From assembly GCF_002813445.1 (NCBI RefSeq), contig NZ_PHHD01000001.1, forward strand, positions 6,324,001 through 6,388,000: a stretch of DNA of 64,000 bases, in the 5' to 3' direction. Under the pieces are notes generated by a model, which worked only from the letters and a program-made list of their open reading frames with translations, was not told the DNA's origin and searched no databases. Made by a program: the position numbers and the translations under genes. This DNA is from Pseudomonas tolaasii NCPPB 2192. GTDB lineage: Bacteria > Pseudomonadota > Gammaproteobacteria > Pseudomonadales > Pseudomonadaceae. This document shows positions 1-8,417 of the stretch, one piece after another (position 1 is the stretch's first letter; each line of letters starts with the position of its first letter).

Positions 1-570
1 GTTGGCCTCGACCCGCACCGCCGGGCGCTGGCCGCCGCTGATGGTGACCAGACCAACGCCGGTGATCTGCGAAATTTTCTGCGCCAGGCGTGTGTCGGCC
101 AGGTCTTCCACCTTGGTCAGCGGCAGCACGTCGGACGTCAGCGACAGGGTCAGCACCGGTGCATCCGCCGGGTTGACCTTGCTGTACACCGGCGGGTACG
201 GCAGGTTCGCCGGCAGGAACGTACCTGCCGCGTTGATCGCCGCCTGCACTTCCTGCTCGGCCACGTCGAGGGACAGCGACAGGTCAAATTGCAGGGTTAC
301 CACCGAGGCACCGTCGGAGCTGGTGGAGTTCATCGACTTGAGCCCCGGCATCTCGCCGAGCTGGCGCTCCAGCGGTGCAGTGATCGAGGAACTGACCACA
401 TCCGGGCTGGCGCCGGGGTATTGGGTGAACACCTGAATGGTCGGGTAATCCACCTCGGGCAGCGCCGACACCGACAGCAAGTGGTAACCCAGCAAACCGA
501 GCAACAGCACCGCCACCATCATCAACGTGGTGGCAACGGGGCGTTCGATAAAGGGCCGCGAAATATTCAT
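1..570 (-). CDS. muxB: RND multidrug efflux permease, MuxB/MdtB-like (3' part cut by window edge)
   Basis: Inner-membrane proton-driven exporter of the HAE-1 RND family; only the first 190 codons are here and the gene runs off the left edge. The N terminus MNISRPFIERPVATTLMM is the usual cytoplasmic lead-in to the first membrane helix, and it is followed by the porter-domain signature with residues such as LPEVDYPTIQVFTQYPGASP. The start lies 13 nt after the stop of the adaptor gene, so the two form an operon. The MdtB/MuxB assignment rests on this N terminus and on the MdtA-like adaptor; a partner permease (MdtC/MuxC) would be expected beyond the edge. Confidence 0.85.
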   Translation of the reverse strand, partial: MNISRPFIERPVATTLMMVAVLLLGLLGYHLLSVSALPEVDYPTIQVFTQYPGASPDVVSSSITAPLERQLGEMPGLKSMNSTSSDGASVVTLQFDLSLSLDVAEQEVQAAINAAGTFLPANLPYPPVYSKVNPADAPVLTLSLTSDVLPLTKVEDLADTRLAQKISQITGVGLVTISGGQRPAVRVEAN

Positions 571-583
571 GCTCGGCAGCTCC

Positions 584-1714
584 TCACTGGGCGACGACTT
601 TTACCGAGGAGCCATCATCCAGTTTGTCGGCGCCCTCGGTGATCACCTGCTCACCGGCCTTGAGCCCATTGTCGAGCACCGCCGAAACATCCCCGGTGGA
701 AGGCCCTGTCGTGATAGTGCGCAGGCTGGCCTTGCTGCCGTTGACCACAAACACGAAGTCGCCCTTGCTGCCGTGCTGGATCGCACGGGTCGGCACCACG
801 GCAACCTGGCTCAAGGTGTCGGCTTTGAGCCGCGCGTTGACGAACTGGTTAGGAAACAGCGCGTTGCCCGAATCATCGAACTGCGCCTTGACCTTGATGG
901 TGCCGGTGCTGGTGTCCACCTGGTTATCCAGCGCCAGCAGGTTGCCGGTGGCCAGCAGGGACTTTTTATTGCGGTCGTAAGCCAGCACCGTGACGTTGCC
1001 ACGGGCCAGCGCGTGGTTGATCGCGCCAAGATCATCCTCGGGCACGGCAAACACAACCGTGGCCGGGTTCATCTGGGTAATGACCACGATGCCGGTGGTG
1101 CTGGCCGTGGTGACGTAGTTGCCGGGGTCGACCAGGCGCAAACCGACCACGCCATCGACCGGTGAGGTGATGGTGCAATAGCTCAGTTGCACTTCCAGGT
1201 TTTGCACATTGCCCTGATCGGCGGCGACGGTGCCTTGTTGTTGCTGAACCAGCGAGGCCTGGGTGTCGAGGGTTTGCTGGCTGGTGGAGCCGGCCTTGAC
1301 CAGGTCGCGGTAGCGCGCCAGATCACGCTGGGCGTTGCTCAGCACCGCCTGATCGTGAGCGAGTGTGCCTTTGGCGACCGCCAGTTGCGCTTTGAGCGCG
1401 CGGTCGTCAATACGGGCAATGACCTGGCCCTTGCTGACGTGCTGGCCTTCCTTGAACTCAACACTGCTGAGAATGCCATCGACCTGGCTCACCACCGTGA
1501 CGCTTCGGGTGGGAGTAACGGTACCGAGGGCGTCGATGTACACCGGTACATCCTGCAAGGCCACCGGCACCACGGCGACCGGCTCGCCGGGAGAAGCAGG
1601 CCGGCCCTTGTGGGCATTACCGGAAAAAAAGTGCATGCCCAAAACCATCACCAACGCCACCAGCAGCAACACGCCAATGACCCAGGCAAACGTACGTCGT
1701 CTGCTTTTCTCCAC
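584..1714 (-). CDS. muxA: RND efflux periplasmic adaptor, MuxA/MdtA-like
   Basis: Periplasmic membrane-fusion protein linking an RND permease to an outer-membrane channel. The 376 residues show an N-terminal membrane anchor (about 9-29), a lipoyl/hairpin region with the typical text VSQVDGILSSVEFKEGQHV near 75-95, a coiled-coil hairpin rich in Q, A and R (about 110-170), the returning SPVDGVVG half-motif, and beta-barrel and membrane-proximal domains ending near VPTRAIQHG. Length fits MdtA. It is the first gene of the operon, immediately before the permease; no regulator is adjacent except the divergent TetR gene, whose glyoxylate context makes it an unlikely controller. Confidence 0.88.
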   Translation of the reverse strand: MEKSRRRTFAWVIGVLLLVALVMVLGMHFFSGNAHKGRPASPGEPVAVVPVALQDVPVYIDALGTVTPTRSVTVVSQVDGILSSVEFKEGQHVSKGQVIARIDDRALKAQLAVAKGTLAHDQAVLSNAQRDLARYRDLVKAGSTSQQTLDTQASLVQQQQGTVAADQGNVQNLEVQLSYCTITSPVDGVVGLRLVDPGNYVTTASTTGIVVITQMNPATVVFAVPEDDLGAINHALARGNVTVLAYDRNKKSLLATGNLLALDNQVDTSTGTIKVKAQFDDSGNALFPNQFVNARLKADTLSQVAVVPTRAIQHGSKGDFVFVVNGSKASLRTITTGPSTGDVSAVLDNGLKAGEQVITEGADKLDDGSSVKVVAQ

Positions 1715-1954
1715 GGTTTCTCACTCGAACGCCGAATACAGGACAAAACGACCGACGTGATCGCCGTGTCGCTGACCTGAACTCTAGCAGCGCGCTCGGC
1801 GTAAGCCTGTACTACCGTGAATGCGTTCAGCATCAAGACAGACAAACTCTCTGTAACGCCCGTGATACAAGGGCTGCGCCTGTATTCTTGAGCGCTGCGT
1901 CAAGCCGGTGCTACCATGCCCGACCGCCTGTCATGGCAAGGAAGTTCCTGGTTT

Positions 1955-2560
1955 ATGAGCACCATTCGCGAGCGCAACAAACAAATGATCCTGCGGGCGG
2001 CCAGCGAGGAGTTTGCCGACAAGGGCTTCGCCGCGACCAAAACCAGCGACATCGCCGCCAAGGCCGGGCTGCCCAAGCCCAATGTCTATTACTACTTTCG
2101 GTCCAAGGACAACCTCTACCGCGAAGTGCTCGAAAGCATCATCGAGCCGATCCTGGCCGCTTCCACGCCGTTCAACCCCGACGGCGAGCCCAAGGAAGTC
2201 TTGAGCAACTACATCCGCTCGAAAATCCGTATCTCCCGCGACCTGCCGTTTGCGTCCAAAGTGTTCGCCAGCGAAATCATGCACGGCGCGCCGCACCTCA
2301 GCGCCGAGCAGGTTGAACAACTGAATGCCCAGGCCAAGCACAATATCGACTGCATCCAAAGCTGGGTGGACCGCGGGTTGATCGCAGCCATTGACCCCAA
2401 TCATTTGATGTTCAGCATCTGGGCCGCCACGCAGACGTACGCGGATTTTGACTGGCAGATTTCGGCGGTGACCGGAAAGGCCAAGCTGGATGAGGCGGAT
2501 TATGAAGCGGCGGCGCAGACGATAATTCGGTTGGTGTTGAAAGGGTGTGAGCCGGACTGA
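1955..2560 (+). CDS. TetR-family transcriptional regulator, RutR-like
   Basis: DNA-binding repressor or activator of 201 residues. The N-terminal helix-turn-helix reads ASEEFADKGFAATKTSDIA then KAGLPKPNVYYYFRSK (about 14-55), and the C-terminal ligand domain resembles the YcdC/RutR type. I choose the ATG at 1955 rather than an in-frame start at 1916, because AAGGAAG at 1938-1944 is a good ribosome site 10 nt upstream. It lies divergently from the efflux operon and just outside the glcG-gcl intergenic region; in P. aeruginosa a similar gene sits next to the gcl cluster (from memory). Its target is unknown; RutR's own site differs from the palindromes found before gcl. Confidence 0.85.
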   Translation: MSTIRERNKQMILRAASEEFADKGFAATKTSDIAAKAGLPKPNVYYYFRSKDNLYREVLESIIEPILAASTPFNPDGEPKEVLSNYIRSKIRISRDLPFASKVFASEIMHGAPHLSAEQVEQLNAQAKHNIDCIQSWVDRGLIAAIDPNHLMFSIWAATQTYADFDWQISAVTGKAKLDEADYEAAAQTIIRLVLKGCEPD

Positions 2561-2575
2561 AAGACCGGGGTGAGG

Positions 2576-2653
2576 CTATCGCAGGCAAGCCAGCTCCCAC
2601 ACAAATTGTATGAATAGCGCACACCCCCTGTGGGAGCGGGCTTGCCCGCGATA
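2576..2653. repeat. Inverted REP pair (GTGGGAGC/GCTTGCC type)
   Basis: CTATCGCAGGCAAGCC and its near-inverse GGCTTGCCCGCGATA face each other around about 45 bp. It lies between the convergent TetR and glcG genes. The same element recurs through the window. Confidence 0.85.
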
Positions 2654-2675
2654 AGGCCCTTCCAGTCATCTCACA

Positions 2676-3116
2676 TCAAGCCGACACCCCCGCATCCGCC
2701 AACAACCCCACCCCCTCAATCGCCGTAATTGCACACTGCTCGTCAATATCCGAGGTATCCCCGCTGATCCCGATCGCCCCCAGCACCACGCCCTCCTGAC
2801 TCCGGATCAACACCCCACCCGGCGCCGGCACTACGCTGCCCTGTCCCAGGCTGTTCAGCGCCGCGATAAACGCCGGCCGCTGTTGTGCGTCCAGTGCCAG
2901 CAAGCGCGAGCCCTTGCCCATGGCAATCGCGCCCCAGGCTTTGCCAATGGCGATTTGCGGGCGCAGCAGGCTGGCGCCGTCTTCCCGTTGCAGGGTGACC
3001 AGGTGGCCGCCGCTGTCGAGCACGGCGATGGTCAGCGGCGCTGCCGAAATCGTACGCCCTGCGGTGAGGGCCTGGCTGGCCAGTTGGGTGGCAAGTTTCA
3101 AGGTTAAAGCGCTCAT
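2676..3116 (-). CDS. glcG: GlcG/HbpS-family (DUF336) protein
   Basis: 146-residue single-domain protein of the GlcG/HbpS family. The family is widely found next to glycolate/glyoxylate genes and some members bind haem; the exact job is not settled. Recognisable text: LTIAVLDSGGHLVTLQRED (about 27-45), KAWGAIAMGKGS, and the glycine-rich VPAPGGVLIRSQEGVVLGAIG toward residue 120. It is divergent from gcl across a 256-bp region that carries two identical 10-bp palindromes, so shared control is likely. Length is normal for the family. Confidence 0.85.
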   Translation of the reverse strand: MSALTLKLATQLASQALTAGRTISAAPLTIAVLDSGGHLVTLQREDGASLLRPQIAIGKAWGAIAMGKGSRLLALDAQQRPAFIAALNSLGQGSVVPAPGGVLIRSQEGVVLGAIGISGDTSDIDEQCAITAIEGVGLLADAGVSA

Positions 3117-3207
3117 GGTGCCGTCCTTCTTTTGTTATTGGGAAAGCGGTGGAGGTCTGAACAATCAGATGCTCGATCAAACAAATAGAACACAATGACA
3201 TTTGTTT

Positions 3208-3217
3208 TTGTATACAA
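3208..3217. promoter_or_regulatory. Palindrome TTGTATACAA, copy 1 (candidate operator)
   Basis: Perfect 10-bp dyad in the glcG-gcl intergenic region, 92 bp upstream of the glcG start codon. An identical copy lies 128 bp away near gcl. The shape suits a GntR- or TetR-type dimer; the regulator is not identified. Confidence 0.6.
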
Positions 3218-3335
3218 TAATTTCAAACAAAGTCTCCACACGTCGAAAAAAGTGCTTCCGACGAACGTAATCGCTGGTTTATAAAATCCATTGACCTGCG
3301 CCGCTCGCCGTGAATACACTTTGGACAAACACCAC

Positions 3336-3345
3336 TTGTATACAA
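3336..3345. promoter_or_regulatory. Palindrome TTGTATACAA, copy 2 (candidate operator)
   Basis: Second exact copy of the dyad, 27 bp before the gcl start codon, a position where a bound repressor would overlap the promoter or early transcript. Its TACAAT (3341-3346) could also serve as a -10 element with TTGGAC (3321-3326), though that spacing of 14 bp is short. Confidence 0.6.
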
Positions 3346-3372
3346 TTACAAAACGCAAGAGGCACCAAAACC

Positions 3373-5148
3373 ATGAGCAAAATGAGAGCAATCGAAGCCG
3401 CCGTCCTGGTGATGCGCCGTGAAGGTGTCGATACCGCCTTCGGTATCCCGGGCGCCGCAATCAACCCGCTGTACTCAGCCTTGCAGAAAGTGGGTGGCAT
3501 CGATCACGTCCTTGCTCGCCACGTTGAAGGTGCCTCGCACATGGCCGAGGGCTACACCCGCACCAAGGCCGGCAATATCGGCGTGTGCATCGGCACCTCG
3601 GGCCCGGCGGGCACCGACATGGTCACCGGCTTGTACAGCGCCTCGGCCGACTCGATCCCGATCCTGTGCATCACCGGCCAGGCGCCACGTGCCCGTATGC
3701 ACAAGGAAGACTTCCAGGCCGTGGACATCACCAGCATCGTCAAGCCGGTGACCAAGTGGGCGACCACCGTCCTGGAGCCGGGCCAGGTGCCTTATGCGTT
3801 CCAGAAAGCCTTCTATGAAATGCGCTCCGGCCGCCCAGGCCCGGTGCTGATCGACCTGCCGTTCGACGTGCAAATGGCTGAAATCGAGTTCGACATCGAC
3901 GCCTACCAACCGCTGCCCCTGGCCAAGCCTCTGGCGACCCGTGTGCAGGTGGAAAAAGCCCTGGCGCTGCTGGATCAGGCCGAACGCCCGCTGCTGGTCA
4001 GCGGTGGCGGCGTGATCAACGCCGATGCCAGCGAGCTGCTGGTCGAGTTTGCTGAATTGACCGGCATTCCGGTCATCCCGACCCTGATGGGCTGGGGCAC
4101 CATCCCCGACGATCACCCGCAAATGGTCGGCATGGTCGGCCTGCAAACCTCGCACCGTTACGGCAACGCGACGCTGCTCAAGTCCGACGTGGTGCTGGGC
4201 ATCGGCAACCGCTGGGCCAACCGCCACACCGGCTCGGTGGACGTGTACACCGAAGGCCGCAAGTTCATTCACGTCGACATCGAGCCGACGCAAATCGGCC
4301 GCGTGTTCACTCCGGACCTGGGCATCGTTTCCGACGCCGGCTCCGCCCTGACCATGTTCATTGAAGTGGCCCGCGAGTGGAAAGCCGCCGGCAAGCTCAA
4401 GGACCGCAGCGCCTGGCTCAATGACTGCCAGCAGCGCAAAGCCACCCTGCACCGCAAGACCCACTTCGACAACGTGCCGGTCAAGCCGCAACGCGTGTAC
4501 GAAGAGATGAACCAGGTGTTCGGCAAAGACACCTGCTACGTCAGCACCATCGGCCTGTCGCAGATTGCCGGCGCGCAATTCCTGCACGTGTACAAGCCAC
4601 GTCACTGGATCAACTGCGGCCAGGCCGGCCCGTTGGGCTGGACCATTCCGGCAGCGCTGGGCGTGGTCAAGGCGGATCCGAGCCGTAAAGTCGTGGCACT
4701 GTCCGGCGACTATGACTTCCAGTTCATGATCGAAGAACTGGCAGTGGGCGCGCAATTCAAGCTGCCGTACATCCACGTGGTGGTGAACAACTCCTACCTG
4801 GGCTTGATCCGCCAGGCCCAACGCGGTTTTGAGATGGACTACTGCGTGCAGCTGTCCTTCGACAACCTCAACGCCCCGGAACTCAACGGCTATGGCGTGG
4901 ACCACGTGGCCGTCGCCGAAGGCCTGGGTTGCAAGGCCCTGCGTGTGTTCGAACCGGGGCAGATTGCTCCTGCGTTGCGCAAGGCCGAGGAAATGATCGA
5001 AGAATTCAAGGTTCCGGTGATCGTTGAGATTATTCTGGAGCGCGTGACCAACATTTCCATGGGCACCGAGATCAACGCCGTCAACGAATTCGAAGATCTG
5101 GCACTGGTCGGCAACGATGCGCCGACTGCCATTTCCCTGCTCGATTAA
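3373..5148 (+). CDS. gcl: Glyoxylate carboligase (tartronate-semialdehyde synthase)
   Basis: Thiamine-diphosphate and FAD enzyme that condenses two glyoxylates to tartronate semialdehyde and CO2. The 591 residues match the length of the E. coli enzyme. The N-terminal pyrimidine domain begins MRAIEAAVLVMRREGVDTAF; the central domain and the C-terminal pyrophosphate domain with the GDYDFQFMIEELAVGAQF motif (ThDP/Mg site, GDxx..N NN) are complete. The catalytic glutamate of most ThDP enzymes is replaced by valine in Gcl, consistent with GVDTAFGIPGAA here. I start at the ATG at 3373; an upstream in-frame start at 3310 runs into the operator. First gene of gcl-hyi-glxR-ttuD-pyk. Confidence 0.96.
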   Translation: MSKMRAIEAAVLVMRREGVDTAFGIPGAAINPLYSALQKVGGIDHVLARHVEGASHMAEGYTRTKAGNIGVCIGTSGPAGTDMVTGLYSASADSIPILCITGQAPRARMHKEDFQAVDITSIVKPVTKWATTVLEPGQVPYAFQKAFYEMRSGRPGPVLIDLPFDVQMAEIEFDIDAYQPLPLAKPLATRVQVEKALALLDQAERPLLVSGGGVINADASELLVEFAELTGIPVIPTLMGWGTIPDDHPQMVGMVGLQTSHRYGNATLLKSDVVLGIGNRWANRHTGSVDVYTEGRKFIHVDIEPTQIGRVFTPDLGIVSDAGSALTMFIEVAREWKAAGKLKDRSAWLNDCQQRKATLHRKTHFDNVPVKPQRVYEEMNQVFGKDTCYVSTIGLSQIAGAQFLHVYKPRHWINCGQAGPLGWTIPAALGVVKADPSRKVVALSGDYDFQFMIEELAVGAQFKLPYIHVVVNNSYLGLIRQAQRGFEMDYCVQLSFDNLNAPELNGYGVDHVAVAEGLGCKALRVFEPGQIAPALRKAEEMIEEFKVPVIVEIILERVTNISMGTEINAVNEFEDLALVGNDAPTAISLLD

Positions 5149-5158
5149 GGAGAACCCT

Positions 5159-5941
5159 ATGCCGCGCTTTGCTGCCAACCTGTCCATGCTGTTTACCGAG
5201 CAGGACTTTCTCGCCCGTTTCAAAGCGGCCGCCGATGCGGGCTTTCAGGGTGTGGAATATTTGTTTCCGTACGAGTTCAGCTCTGCCGATATCAAGGCGC
5301 AACTGGACGCCAACGGCCTGACCCAAGTGCTGTTCAACCTGCCGGCCGGCGACTGGGCCAAGGGCGAGCGCGGCCTGGCCTGCCACCCGGACCGGGTCGA
5401 GGAATTCCGCGCCGGGGTCAAGCTGGCCATCGCTTACGCCCAAGTGCTGGGCAATACCCAGATCAACTGCCTGGCCGGGATTCGTCCCGCGGGCGTAGAT
5501 GACCAAACCGTGGAAAAAACCTTCGTCGCCAACCTCAAGTACGCCGCCGAAAAGCTGCAGGCAGCGGGCATCAAGCTGGTGATGGAGATGATCAACACCC
5601 GCGACATCCCGGGTTTCTACCTGAACAACACGGCTCAAGCCCTGTCGATTCGCGAGCAGGTGGGCAGCGACAACCTGTTCCTGCAGTACGACATCTACCA
5701 CATGCAAATCATGGAAGGTGACCTGGCGCGGACCATGGCCGCGCACTTGGGTGAAATCAACCACATCCAGCTGGCGGACAACCCTGGGCGCAACGAGCCG
5801 GGCACGGGCGAGATCAACTATCGCTTCCTGTTCGAGCACCTGGACCGCATTGGTTACACGGGGTGGGTCGGCTGTGAATACAAGCCGTTGACCACCACTG
5901 AAGCGGGCTTGGGTTGGCTCAAAACCCACAACGCGATCTAA
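5159..5941 (+). CDS. hyi: Hydroxypyruvate isomerase
   Basis: Converts hydroxypyruvate and tartronate semialdehyde into one another in the glycerate pathway. The 260 residues form a xylose-isomerase-like TIM barrel; visible landmarks are FPYEFSSADIKAQLDANGL near the start, the metal-site segment LVMEMINTRDIPGFYLNN, and QYDIYHMQIMEGDLARTM with the metal-binding D and H. Starts 10 nt after gcl with AAGGAG just before. Followed by a repeat block rather than directly by glxR. Confidence 0.95.
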   Translation: MPRFAANLSMLFTEQDFLARFKAAADAGFQGVEYLFPYEFSSADIKAQLDANGLTQVLFNLPAGDWAKGERGLACHPDRVEEFRAGVKLAIAYAQVLGNTQINCLAGIRPAGVDDQTVEKTFVANLKYAAEKLQAAGIKLVMEMINTRDIPGFYLNNTAQALSIREQVGSDNLFLQYDIYHMQIMEGDLARTMAAHLGEINHIQLADNPGRNEPGTGEINYRFLFEHLDRIGYTGWVGCEYKPLTTTEAGLGWLKTHNAI

Positions 5942-5949
5942 CACTGACT

Positions 5950-6056
5950 GATCGTTCCCACGCACTGCGTGGGAATGCAGCCCGGGACGCTCTGCGTCCC
6001 AAAGCGTGACGCGGAGCGTCACAAGAGGCATTCCCACGCAGAGCGTGGGAACGATC
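5950..6056. repeat. GATCGTTCCCACGC repeat block, copy 1 (107 bp)
   Basis: Bounded by GATCGTTCCCACGC and its inverse GCGTGGGAACGATC, with two internal hairpins (GGGACGCTCTGCGTCCC and GTGACGCGGAGCGTCAC). A block of the same length and nearly the same text lies on the other side of glxR at 6991-7097; a third, longer one is at 36697-36823. Confidence 0.9.
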
Positions 6057-6085
6057 TTTACGCCTAATAATAAGAGGAATTCATC

Positions 6086-6976
6086 ATGGCTAAAATCGGC
6101 TTTATCGGCACCGGCATCATGGGCGAACCCATGGCCGCCAACCTGCAAAAGGCAGGTCACCAGTTGTTCCTTTCCGAACACCACGGCAAGGCCCCGCAAG
6201 CCCTGATCGACGCCGGCGCGGTGGCGTTGGCCAACCCGCAACAGGTCGCGCAGGAAGCCGAGTTCATCATCGTGATGGTGCCGGATACCCCGCAAGTCGA
6301 TGACGTGTTGTTCCGCAAAGACGGCGTGGCTGCCGGCCTGTCGCCAAACAAAGTGGTGATCGACATGAGCTCGATCTCGCCCACCGCCACCAAAGCCTTC
6401 GCCGCGAAGATCAACGAGACCGGCGCGCAGTACCTCGATGCGCCGGTGTCCGGTGGTGAAGTCGGCGCCAAGGCCGGCACCCTGAGCATCATGGTCGGCG
6501 GCGAGCCGCAGACCTTCGAACGCGCCCTGCCGCTGTTCCAGAGCATGGGCAAGAACATCACCCTGGTGGGCAGCAATGGCGACGGTCAAACCGCCAAGGT
6601 CGCCAACCAGATCATCGTCGCGCTGAACATCCAGGCGGTGGCCGAAGCACTGCTGTTCGCCTCGAAAAACGGCGCCGACCCGGCCAAGGTGCGTGAGGCG
6701 TTGATGGGCGGTTTCGCGTCGTCGAAAATCCTCGAAGTGCACGGCGAGCGCATGATCAAGGGCACCTTTGATCCGGGCTTCCGCATTAACCTGCACCAAA
6801 AGGACTTGAACCTGGCGCTGGCCGGCGCCAAGGAGCTGGGGATCAACCTGCCCAACACTGCCGGCACCCAGCAAGTGTTCAGCACCTGCACCGCGCTGGG
6901 CGGCGGCAACTGGGACCACTCGGCGCTGATCAAGGGCCTGGAGCATATGGCGAATTTTTCGATTCGCGATAAGTAA
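6086..6976 (+). CDS. glxR: 2-hydroxy-3-oxopropionate (tartronate semialdehyde) reductase
   Basis: NAD(P)H-dependent reductase giving D-glycerate from tartronate semialdehyde. Member of the beta-hydroxyacid dehydrogenase family: nucleotide-binding GFIGTGIMGEPMAANLQ at residues 5-21, substrate-binding DAPVSGGEVGAKAGTLSIMV near 120-140, and the catalytic-lysine segment GQTAKVANQIIVALNIQ near 165-182. 296 residues is the usual length. A clear AAGAGGAA lies before the ATG. The gene is embraced by two 107-bp repeat blocks. Confidence 0.95.
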   Translation: MAKIGFIGTGIMGEPMAANLQKAGHQLFLSEHHGKAPQALIDAGAVALANPQQVAQEAEFIIVMVPDTPQVDDVLFRKDGVAAGLSPNKVVIDMSSISPTATKAFAAKINETGAQYLDAPVSGGEVGAKAGTLSIMVGGEPQTFERALPLFQSMGKNITLVGSNGDGQTAKVANQIIVALNIQAVAEALLFASKNGADPAKVREALMGGFASSKILEVHGERMIKGTFDPGFRINLHQKDLNLALAGAKELGINLPNTAGTQQVFSTCTALGGGNWDHSALIKGLEHMANFSIRDK

Positions 6977-6990
6977 CCCGCTCCCCCGCT

Positions 6991-7097
6991 GATCGTTCCC
7001 ACGCTCCGCGTGGGAACGCAGCCCGGGACGCTCCGCGTCCCAAAGCGTGACGCAGAGCGTCACAAGAGGCATTCCCACGCAGAGCGTGGGAACGATC
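6991..7097. repeat. GATCGTTCCCACGC repeat block, copy 2 (107 bp)
   Basis: Same length and nearly identical sequence as the block at 5950-6056, with the same terminal inverted repeats and internal hairpins. It separates glxR from ttuD inside the operon. Confidence 0.9.
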
Positions 7098-7136
7098 GTC
7101 TCAACACTCATAACAAGAATCCCCGGGAGCCCGCTT

Positions 7137-8417
7137 ATGTCGGTCGATCCGCAACACCTGCTTCGCGAGCTGTTTGCCACAGCCATCGACGCCGCCCACC
7201 CCCGGCAAGTCCTTGAACCTTATCTGCCCGCCGACCGCAGCGGCCGCGTGATCGTGATCGGCGCCGGCAAGGCTGCCGCCGCCATGGCGCTGGTTGTGGA
7301 AAACTGCTGGCAGGGTGAGGTCACCGGCCTGGTGGTCACCCGCTACGGCCATGGCGCGCCCTGCAAAAAAATCGAAGTGGTCGAAGCCGCACACCCCGTG
7401 CCCGACGCCGCCGGCCTCGCCGTGGCCCAGCGCGTGCTGGATCTGATCAGCAACCTCGGCGAAGACGACCGCGTGATTTTCCTGCTCTCCGGCGGCGGCT
7501 CTGCATTGCTCGCGCTGCCCGCCGAAGGCATCACCCTGGCCGACAAACAGGCCATCAACAAAGCCCTGCTTAAATCCGGCGCGACCATTGGCGAGATGAA
7601 CTGCGTGCGCAAGCATCTCTCGGCCATCAAGGGCGGCCGACTGGCCAAAGCCGCGTGGCCGGCAACCGTTTACACCTACGCGATTTCCGACGTGCCGGGC
7701 GACCAGGCCACGGTGATTGCCTCCGGCCCTACGGTCGGCGACCCGAGCACCTCGCAACAAGCCCTGGCGATCCTCAAGCGCTACAACATCGACGCCCCCG
7801 CCTCGGTACGCAGCTGGTTGCAGAACCCGGCCTCGGAAACCGTCAAACCCGGCGACCCGGTACTTGCCCGCAGCCATTTCCAGCTGATCGCGCGTCCGCA
7901 GCAATCCCTCGAAGCGGTGGCTGTCAAAGTCCGTCAGGCCGGTTTCAGCCCGCTGATTCTCGGTGACCTCGAAGGCGAAGCGCGGGACGTCGCCAAAGTG
8001 CACGCCGGTATCGCCCGGCAGATCGTGCAGCACGGTCAGCCACTGGCGGCGCCGTGCGTGATTCTGTCGGGCGGCGAAACCACCGTCACCGTGCGCGGCA
8101 ATGGCCGTGGCGGGCGTAACGCCGAGTTCCTGCTGAGCCTCACCGACAGCCTCAAGGGCCTGCCCGGTGTGTACGCCCTGGCCGGTGACACCGATGGCAT
8201 CGACGGCTCCGAAGACAACGCCGGCGCGATCATGACGCCGTGCAGCTATTCCCGCGCCGAAGCCTTGGGCCTGTCGGCCAGCGATGAGCTGGACAACAAC
8301 AATGGCTACGGCTATTTCGCTGCCCTCGACGGGCTGATCGTCACCGAGCCGACACGCACCAACGTCAACGACTTCCGCGCCATTCTGATCCTGGGGAACC
8401 CTGCACATGACGCCTGA
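7137..8417 (+). CDS. ttuD: Glycerate 2-kinase (TtuD/MOFRL family)
   Basis: Phosphorylates glycerate to 2-phosphoglycerate; the family was first called hydroxypyruvate reductase (TtuD), and database names still vary. The 426 residues hold an N-terminal DUF4147 domain with the glycine motif VIGAGKAAAAMALVVE and FLLSGGGSALLALP, and a C-terminal MOFRL domain with ILSGGETTVTVRGNGRGGRN and LAGDTDGIDGSEDNAGA. Start chosen at the ATG at 7137 with GGGAG 7124-7128 upstream; the longer in-frame extension lies in the repeat block. It overlaps pyk by 11 nt, showing translational coupling. Confidence 0.92.
   Translation: MSVDPQHLLRELFATAIDAAHPRQVLEPYLPADRSGRVIVIGAGKAAAAMALVVENCWQGEVTGLVVTRYGHGAPCKKIEVVEAAHPVPDAAGLAVAQRVLDLISNLGEDDRVIFLLSGGGSALLALPAEGITLADKQAINKALLKSGATIGEMNCVRKHLSAIKGGRLAKAAWPATVYTYAISDVPGDQATVIASGPTVGDPSTSQQALAILKRYNIDAPASVRSWLQNPASETVKPGDPVLARSHFQLIARPQQSLEAVAVKVRQAGFSPLILGDLEGEARDVAKVHAGIARQIVQHGQPLAAPCVILSGGETTVTVRGNGRGGRNAEFLLSLTDSLKGLPGVYALAGDTDGIDGSEDNAGAIMTPCSYSRAEALGLSASDELDNNNGYGYFAALDGLIVTEPTRTNVNDFRAILILGNPAHDA

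Noticed and set aside
3475..5223. 582-codon minus-strand open frame opposite gcl
   Set aside because: Shadow of gcl; composition typical of antisense frames and no start signal.
5081..7186. 701-codon open frame on the minus strand across hyi and glxR
   Set aside because: Antisense shadow of high-GC genes: low-complexity H/G/Q/R-rich text, no domain, while the plus-strand frames are clear enzymes.
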